8,362 bases of DNA from Phycisphaerales bacterium (GTDB lineage Bacteria > Planctomycetota > Phycisphaerae > Phycisphaerales > UBA1924), in contig JAJDDH010000142.1 of the NCBI GenBank assembly GCA_029260415.1, positions 1 to 8,362 of the forward strand, written 5' to 3'. Below are positions 3,550 to 8,362 of this stretch, one piece after another. Under the pieces are notes generated by a model. The model was given only the letters and a program-made list of their open reading frames with translations, did not search any database and was not told the DNA's origin. A program made the translations under genes and the position numbers. How positions within the stretch are numbered: position 1 is the first letter of the stretch; each line of letters starts with the position of its first letter.

Positions 3550-6474
3550 ATGGATTTGAATCAAACCGTTTCCGAGTCGTCCCGCCCCGTGGTGGCCCAG
3601 CGTGTAAGCATGGCGGCCGCCGCGATGCTTGTGCTCCTGGCCGGCACGCCGCAGGGTCTTGCCCAGTCGTCTTCCCTCAACGAGCTGTCTTCCGAGACGT
3701 TCAAGGGAGGGGTTGACCAGCCGGTGATCCCCGGGGATATCGGAACCGAGGGCGCCGCGTTCGAGGACCCATCGTTCTTCGAGGATGACCTCGTGGACCC
3801 CGCGGGGCTCGACGTGAGCGTGGACAAGTACGACCTTGTCGATCTGCACGTCAACGACGAAGACCTGGGGCGAGTGCTCCAGCTGCTCTCGATCCAGAGC
3901 GAGCGGAACATCGTGGCAAGCAACGCGGTCTCCGCGACGATCACCGCCGACCTGTACGGCGTGACATTCTTCGAGGCGCTCGACGCCATCCTGCACGTCA
4001 ATGGCTACGGCTACATCGAGCAGGGCAACTTCATCCATGTGTACACCCGGGACGAGCTGCTCGCGATCGAGCAGGCCACCCGTGAGCGTGTGACCAAGGT
4101 GTACCGCCTGGACTACCTCAACGCGGTCGACGCGGCGGAGTTCGTCCAGCAGCTGCTCAGCGAGAACGGGGTGATTAAGACGAGCGCCGCGGCTGAGACC
4201 TTCAGCATCGACGACTCGAACCCGGTTGGCGCTGATACGTTCGCCAACGAGGCGACGCTGGTCATCACGGACTACGAGGAGAACGCCGAGGCGATCTTCG
4301 AGCTGCTCGAGCAGCTCGACACCAAGCCCGTGCAGGTGCTCGTCGAGGCGACGATCCTGCAGACGAGCCTGACCGAGGACAACGCGTTCGGCGTTGACTT
4401 CTCGATCCTGGGCAACCTGGACTTCGCGGACTTCGCGGGCATCGGCGGGCCTCTGGCCGCGGCGGGGCAGCTGGTCCGGGGCGTGGGGCAGACGCTCGAC
4501 GGCACGGACGTGGACCTGTCGCAGGTGAATAACACGACCGGGGCGGTGACCTCGAGCGTGGGCAATGTCAGCAGCGACGCGGGCATCCGCGGCGGCATCG
4601 TGACCGATGACGTGGCGGTGTTCCTGCGGCTGCTCGACGAGGTGACCGACGTCACGGTGGTGTCGAACCCGAAGATCCTGACGCTCAACCGCCAGCCGGC
4701 GCGAGTGCTCGTGGGTACCCGGGTGGGCTACCTGAACACGACGACGACCGATACGTCGACGACCCAGACGGTCGAGTTCCTGGACACGGGCACGCAGCTC
4801 TCGCTGCGTCCGTTCGTGGCGGCCAATGGGCTGATCCGGCTCGAGCTCAAGCCGCAGGTCTCGAACTTCAAGCTGCGTGAGACGACGGGGACGGGCGGCT
4901 CGGCCGTGACGATCCCCGACGAGGAGACGACCGAGCTGGTGACCAACGTCATGGTCCGCGACGGGCAGACGGTGGTGCTGGGCGGCCTGTTCACCGAGAC
5001 GACGACGGCGACGCGCCGCCAGGTCCCGGTGCTGGGCGATATCCCGCTGATCGGGGCCGCGTTCCGTGGGCACGAGGACAACACCCGCCGGAGCGAGATC
5101 ATCTTCATGATCACGCCCTCGATCGTGAACGACGCGAACCTCACCCTCGCGGGTGAGGAGGCGAGCGACTACATCACCTCGACCAGGGCGGGCGCCCGCG
5201 AGGGGCTGCTCAAGTTCAGCCGCGAGCGTCGCGTCAGCCAGATGATGATCAAGGCTCGCGAGCATGTCGCCGCGGGCAACACCGACCAGGCGATCTTTGT
5301 GCTCGACCGGGCGTTGACCCTGCACCCGCAGGCGCCGGACGTGCGCAAGATGCTGGCCGAGCTTCGTGGGACGCAGATTGTGACGCCCAGCAACTCGATC
5401 CTGGACTCGGTCTGGGGCAAGGAGTACTACGTCGCGCCCCGCAACGTTCGTGCGATCAACGAGGTGAACGCGGACGCGGGGGACGCCGCGCCGAGCCAGG
5501 GCGGGACCGCCCCGGTCAGCGATGTCACCCCGGTCGGCGACGTGACCCCGGTCGTGTCGTCCACGGAGACCTTCGAGGTCACGGGCAAGACGGCTCCGGC
5601 GGACGCGGGCGATGTGGACCCGGTGTTCATCGAGAGCGTGTCCGGCTTCGAGACCCCCGAGGAGGACGGGTTCGAGGAGCCCGTGTTCGTCGCCCCCGAG
5701 CCTGAGGGCGAGGGGTTCGAGGGCTCGCAGGAGGGCGTGAACAACGAGTTCCTCGAGACGGTCGAGGAGATCACCGAGATCGCGCCCGACACCTTCGACG
5801 GTGGCGTGAGCTTCGACGAGACCGCGCCCGAGGCGGAGATCGAACTGGACGGGTTTGGCGCCGAGGGCGTCGAGCACCAGAGCGACTCGTTCTTCGGGGG
5901 CGAGGGCGTTGGCCAGGGCGAGAGCGCCGAGAGCGTGAACCCCGAGTTTGTTGAGTACATCGAGGACGTGACCCCGGTCGAGAGCTTCGACGTGGACGCG
6001 CCCCAGCCGCTCGTGGATCTGAACGATTCGTTCTCTGAGGCGTCGGGCGACGAGGTGTTCCGCGAGGAGATCTCGATGCCCGAGGTCGCCGACCCGAGCT
6101 TCATCGAGTCGGTGAGCGGCGCCGCGAGCCCGGCGGACACGTTCTTTGAGGAGCAGACGGGCGGTCGCAAGGCGACCCAGGGCGCGGGCATCAACTTCTT
6201 CAAGTCCTCGCAGATCGACGGGCTTGAGTTCGACAACAACTCGGGCGCGATGATCGAATGGGGCCAGCCCCAGGCGACGGGCCCGGTGCTTGGCCCGGTG
6301 CTGGCCCCGGCGGGCGCGGAGGTCCTCTGGATCCCGATCCCCAACGGTCAGATGCTCCGCATCCCGCTGACGGGCTCCGGCGGTTTCCAGGTCTTCGAGC
6401 GGGGCTACCCGCTGCAGGAGGACTTCGCGACCGTCCCGACCGATGGCGGTGTGCAGAGCGACCTGGACGACTGA
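3550..6474 (+). CDS. Secretin (GspD/PilQ superfamily) with TPR and long acidic repeat-bearing C-terminal extension
   Basis: A 974-residue outer-membrane channel protein of the type II secretion/type IV pilus class. A signal peptide is visible (hydrophobic AAAAMLVLLAG, likely cleavage near GLA/QSS, about residue 40). An N0/STN-like domain spans about 91-170 (DLVDLHVNDEDLGRVLQLLS), then one ring-building N1-like domain about 178-266 (VYRLDYLNAVDAAEFVQQLL). The secretin core runs about 264-526, with VVSNPKILTLNRQPARVLVG near 370, DGQTVVLGGL at 471-480, VPVLGDIPLIG at 492-502 and EIIFMITPSIV at 516-526, all hallmark motifs. One TPR-like helix pair follows (about 565-605). Residues about 639-872 form a low-complexity acidic region with four [DN]-[PN]-x-F-[ILV]-E units, and about 100 residues of glycine/proline-containing, possibly folded sequence end the protein. 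Typical secretins stop soon after the core, so the extension of about 445 residues is unusual. A TPR lipoprotein gene follows 59 bases downstream. GspD versus PilQ cannot be decided here. Confidence 0.93.
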   Translation: MDLNQTVSESSRPVVAQRVSMAAAAMLVLLAGTPQGLAQSSSLNELSSETFKGGVDQPVIPGDIGTEGAAFEDPSFFEDDLVDPAGLDVSVDKYDLVDLHVNDEDLGRVLQLLSIQSERNIVASNAVSATITADLYGVTFFEALDAILHVNGYGYIEQGNFIHVYTRDELLAIEQATRERVTKVYRLDYLNAVDAAEFVQQLLSENGVIKTSAAAETFSIDDSNPVGADTFANEATLVITDYEENAEAIFELLEQLDTKPVQVLVEATILQTSLTEDNAFGVDFSILGNLDFADFAGIGGPLAAAGQLVRGVGQTLDGTDVDLSQVNNTTGAVTSSVGNVSSDAGIRGGIVTDDVAVFLRLLDEVTDVTVVSNPKILTLNRQPARVLVGTRVGYLNTTTTDTSTTQTVEFLDTGTQLSLRPFVAANGLIRLELKPQVSNFKLRETTGTGGSAVTIPDEETTELVTNVMVRDGQTVVLGGLFTETTTATRRQVPVLGDIPLIGAAFRGHEDNTRRSEIIFMITPSIVNDANLTLAGEEASDYITSTRAGAREGLLKFSRERRVSQMMIKAREHVAAGNTDQAIFVLDRALTLHPQAPDVRKMLAELRGTQIVTPSNSILDSVWGKEYYVAPRNVRAINEVNADAGDAAPSQGGTAPVSDVTPVGDVTPVVSSTETFEVTGKTAPADAGDVDPVFIESVSGFETPEEDGFEEPVFVAPEPEGEGFEGSQEGVNNEFLETVEEITEIAPDTFDGGVSFDETAPEAEIELDGFGAEGVEHQSDSFFGGEGVGQGESAESVNPEFVEYIEDVTPVESFDVDAPQPLVDLNDSFSEASGDEVFREEISMPEVADPSFIESVSGAASPADTFFEEQTGGRKATQGAGINFFKSSQIDGLEFDNNSGAMIEWGQPQATGPVLGPVLAPAGAEVLWIPIPNGQMLRIPLTGSGGFQVFERGYPLQEDFATVPTDGGVQSDLDD
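5617..6120 (+). repeat. Four degenerate protein repeats in the secretin extension
   Basis: The encoded units are DPVFIESVSG (residues 690-699, bases 5617-5646), NNEFLETVEE (731-740, 5740-5769), NPEFVEYIED (797-806, 5938-5967) and DPSFIESVSG (848-857, 6091-6120). The consensus is [DN]-[PN]-x-F-[ILV]-E-x-[VI]. The first and last units are nearly identical. Spacing is irregular (41, 66 and 51 residues) with acidic, Phe-bearing linkers between, so these look like short linear binding motifs rather than a folded tandem domain. Confidence 0.7.
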
Positions 6475-6477
6475 ATC

Positions 6478-6508
6478 AACGCACGCAAAGACACGTCGGG
6501 CGTGCGTT
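6478..6508 (+). repeat. Perfect inverted repeat between secretin and TPR lipoprotein genes
   Basis: AACGCACGC (6478-6486) and GCGTGCGTT (6500-6508) form a perfect 9-bp stem with a 13-base loop, starting three bases after the secretin stop. C-rich sequence follows instead of a T tract, so it is more likely an mRNA-stabilising or processing hairpin than a terminator. The downstream gene has its own strong RBS. Confidence 0.6.
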
Positions 6509-6533
6509 CCCCCGCCCCGCGAAGGAGACATCG

Positions 6534-7802
6534 ATGTTCGCTGAGCGAATGAATCGAATCGGAATGCTCGCCCTTGCGGGCACGGCGGCGGGGCTCGTTC
6601 TTCTGGCCTCGGGGTGCGCCGGCAACGGCGGGTACACCTCCGAGCACGCCAGTCTGGCCAAGCAGAAGATGAGCATCATGAAGGCCGCGACGGAGTGGGA
6701 CATGGCCCGCCAGGCCTTCCTCGCCGGCGACATGGACAAGGCGATCACCAAGGTCGATTCGTCCATGTCCTACAACGACCAGGTGCCCAAGAGCCACGTG
6801 CTCAAGGGTCGCATCCTGCTCGAGAAGGGCGACATCGGCCCGGCGATCGAGAGCCTGCGGACCGCCGAGGCGATCGATCCGAATTTCGTGGACGCGCACT
6901 ACTACATGGGCGTGGTTCACGAGCGGTTGGGTCAGCTCGAAGAGGCCTACGCGGAGTTCGCGCTGGCCTCTGAGCTGGACGGGTACAACCCGGACTACGC
7001 GGTTGCCGCGGCGGAGATGCTGGTTGATCTCGGGCGTCTGGGCGAGGCCCAGGCGTACCTGGACAACGGGCCCTCGTTCGAGCATCACCCGGGTGTGCGC
7101 CAGACGCTTGGTCACATCGCCCAGATGCAGGGCAACGACGATCTCGCGGTCTCGATGTTTGAAGAGGCGCGCCTGCTGGCGCCCTCGGACGATGTCGTGC
7201 TCGAGGATCTGATCCGTGCGCAGCTGGCGACGAGCCGGTTCCGCGAGGCGGAGGTGAACCTCGCGGGCCTGCTCTCGGAGGAGGAGCACGCGTCTCGGCG
7301 CGATCTGCAGCACATGCGGGCGCAGTGTCTGATGGAGCTTGACCGCCCGGTCGAGGCCCGCCAGACGTACTTCTCGCTGACCAAGGACCAGGCGGGGCAG
7401 GCTGATATCGAGGCCTGGATCGGTCTGGGGAACGTGTCGTACGTGCTGTCGGACGCCCGCTCGCTTCGTCGGTCGGCCTCGCGAGTGGTCGCGCTGGCGC
7501 CCGAGCGGCACGAGGGGTACTCGCTGACGGCGCTGTGGTTCCGGAACCAGAACGATAATCAGAGTGCGCTCGAGAGCGCCCGCGACGCGATCAGCGCCGC
7601 GCCCAGCGACGCGAGCCTGATCGCCTTCGAGGGCATGCTCCTCATGGAGATGGGCAAGCTTGGCGAGGCGCGTCAGAGCCTGGCGTCGGCCGCGCAACTC
7701 GAGCCCGGCAACCAGACCTTCCGCCAGCTGCTCGGCGACGTGGACGAACTGATCGCCAACAACGGCGGTGTGTTCGCTACGGAGCAGGGCACGACCGACT
7801 GA
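6534..7802 (+). CDS. TPR-repeat outer-membrane lipoprotein, candidate pilotin / secretin-assembly factor
   Basis: A 422-residue protein starting at ATG 6534 behind GAAGGAG (6521-6527). The N-terminus is a lipoprotein signal peptide: basic start, hydrophobic GMLALAGTAAGLVLLASG and lipobox Cys28. Ala at +2 suggests sorting to the outer membrane, if the Asp rule applies in this group. Residues about 49-393 are about ten consecutive TPR units with the usual small-residue and A-x-x-x-(F/Y) spacing (for example AHYYMGVVHERLGQLEEAYA), ending in a short polar tail. TPR lipoproteins PilF, PilW and Tgl are known to help PilQ secretins assemble in the outer membrane, and this gene lies 59 bases after a secretin gene, so the same job is inferred. 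It is longer than those proteins (known examples are roughly 250 residues, six TPRs), so a broader scaffold role is possible. It is the last + strand gene before a terminator. Confidence 0.82.
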   Translation: MFAERMNRIGMLALAGTAAGLVLLASGCAGNGGYTSEHASLAKQKMSIMKAATEWDMARQAFLAGDMDKAITKVDSSMSYNDQVPKSHVLKGRILLEKGDIGPAIESLRTAEAIDPNFVDAHYYMGVVHERLGQLEEAYAEFALASELDGYNPDYAVAAAEMLVDLGRLGEAQAYLDNGPSFEHHPGVRQTLGHIAQMQGNDDLAVSMFEEARLLAPSDDVVLEDLIRAQLATSRFREAEVNLAGLLSEEEHASRRDLQHMRAQCLMELDRPVEARQTYFSLTKDQAGQADIEAWIGLGNVSYVLSDARSLRRSASRVVALAPERHEGYSLTALWFRNQNDNQSALESARDAISAAPSDASLIAFEGMLLMEMGKLGEARQSLASAAQLEPGNQTFRQLLGDVDELIANNGGVFATEQGTTD

Positions 7803-8362
7803 CCGGCTGACGAGAGCCAGAGATACCTACCGCGCCGCCCCCGGGAACACCGGGGGCGGCGTTTTCGTTGGGCTCGCGCAGGCGCAGGTCCAGCAGCTCG
7901 GGCTCGACGCGGCCTGAGTAGTCGGAGATGCGTGGGGCGACGACGGCGTCCACGCGGGCGCCGCGCGGGAGCTGCTCGACGCGCTCGGCCCATCCCCAGG
8001 CGACGGTCCCGATGGCGCGGGGGCCAGCGTCCCGGGATTCGAGCAGGATGTTGAGGTGGGCGCCGAGCTTGCCGAACACGCGGGGCTGGCCCGCGATGCG
8101 GAGATCGTTGACGCGCAGGCGGACGCGCGGGTTGGCGCGGCCGAAGGGGGCGAGCGCGTCGAGGCCGCGGACGAGCGCGGGCGTGAGCTCCTCGGGCCTG
8201 GCGTCGCAGTCGTAGGCCAGGCCCAGGACCAGGTCCGACTCGGCGAGGCGCTCGCCCGCATGGGTGAGCATCGCGTCGGTGAAGGCGGCGAGGTTGGCGG
8301 GATCGAGGCGCATGCCCGCGGCCATGTCGTGCCCGCCGAAGCCGATGAGGTGCTCGGCGCAG
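7777..8362 (-). CDS. recJ: Single-stranded-DNA 5'-3' exonuclease RecJ, C-terminal part (start lies beyond the window)
   Basis: The frame is open to the right edge; 194 residues are visible on the - strand, ending in TAG (complement of 7777-7779). The first residues include GFGGHDMAAGM, the DHHA1 domain signature (GGH-x-x-AAG) of RecJ-type DHH phosphoesterases. A helical segment and ALAPFGRANPRVRLRVNDLR follow, then an OB-fold-like domain (HLNILLES, AIGTVAWGW, RVDAVVAPRISDYSGRVEPE, LLDLRL), matching the known RecJ order DHH-DHHA1-OB. RecJ degrades single-stranded DNA 5' to 3' in recombinational and mismatch repair. The catalytic DHH half is outside the window. The family normally ends near LDLRL. 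Here about 32 further residues are encoded, including the terminator hairpin read as NENAAPGVPGGGAVG, and the stop overlaps the convergent TPR gene by 26 bases. A late frameshift or sequencing error cannot be excluded. Confidence 0.88.
   Translation of the reverse strand, partial: CAEHLIGFGGHDMAAGMRLDPANLAAFTDAMLTHAGERLAESDLVLGLAYDCDARPEELTPALVRGLDALAPFGRANPRVRLRVNDLRIAGQPRVFGKLGAHLNILLESRDAGPRAIGTVAWGWAERVEQLPRGARVDAVVAPRISDYSGRVEPELLDLRLREPNENAAPGVPGGGAVGISGSRQPVSRSCPAP
7833..7865 (+). terminator. Rho-independent terminator of the pilin/secretin cluster, inside the recJ 3' end
   Basis: A perfect 12-bp GC-rich stem (7833-7844 with 7850-7861) closes on loop GAACA and is followed by TTTTCGTT. 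It lies 30 bases after the TPR lipoprotein stop. The T tract is only on the + strand side, so it should act mainly on + strand transcripts. The same bases are read on the - strand as the last part of the RecJ frame. Confidence 0.92.

Noticed and set aside
5464..6165. CRISPR-like or tandem DNA repeat in the acidic GAG/GAC-rich region of the secretin
   Set aside because: The similarity is at protein level with irregular spacing. DNA copies differ and the reading frame is kept throughout, so it is coding low complexity.
3415..6531. Open frame of 1038 codons on the minus strand opposite the secretin
   Set aside because: It is longer than the secretin frame but is an Arg/His/Leu-rich shadow with no motifs. 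The secretin hallmarks on the + strand settle the matter.

Overview
This high-GC window most likely comes from a Planctomycetota bacterium, perhaps a Phycisphaerae relative. That placement is an inference from gene style (pseudopilins with FTLVEILIVVVILGILAA helices, HEAT-rich proteins, a secretin next to a TPR lipoprotein). No rRNA or other marker in the window can confirm it. Six complete genes and one 3'-terminal gene fragment lie on the + strand. One further fragment, convergent, lies on the - strand at the right edge.

Layout. (1) 1-1005 is the 3' part of a HEAT-repeat-like protein carrying a degenerate response-regulator receiver-like domain. It ends before a strong intrinsic terminator (1041-1070). 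(2) 1071-1394 is a non-coding, hairpin-rich leader. (3) 1395-2955 encodes three type IV pilin-like (pseudopilin) proteins. Two are related GspG/PilE-like proteins separated by a long intergenic hairpin; the third is GspH/FimT-like. (4) 3054-3284 encodes a 76-aa single-pass membrane protein of unknown function. (5) After a 265-nt gap, 3550-6474 encodes a 974-aa secretin with a long acidic, repeat-bearing C-terminal extension. (6) 6534-7802 encodes a 422-aa lipoprotein made almost entirely of TPRs. A near-perfect terminator (7833-7865) follows. (7) 7777-8362, minus strand, is the C-terminal part of RecJ. Its last codons read through that terminator and overlap the end of the TPR gene.

Working together. 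The three pilin-like subunits, the secretin and the TPR lipoprotein are parts of a type II secretion or type IV pilus machine. The pseudopilins would form a periplasmic fibre in the inner membrane. The secretin would form the outer-membrane channel. The TPR lipoprotein is a candidate pilotin or secretin-assembly partner (compare PilF/PilW/Tgl). The ATPase, platform protein and prepilin peptidase are not in the window, so they must lie elsewhere.

The most unusual points are the secretin's roughly 445-residue C-terminal extension with four copies of a [DN]-[PN]-x-F-[ILV]-E motif, the pseudo-receiver embedded in a HEAT protein, mutually exclusive RNA hairpins around the first pseudopilin gene, and the terminator embedded in the recJ coding end. 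I see no CRISPR array, tRNA, rRNA, insertion sequence or prophage gene.
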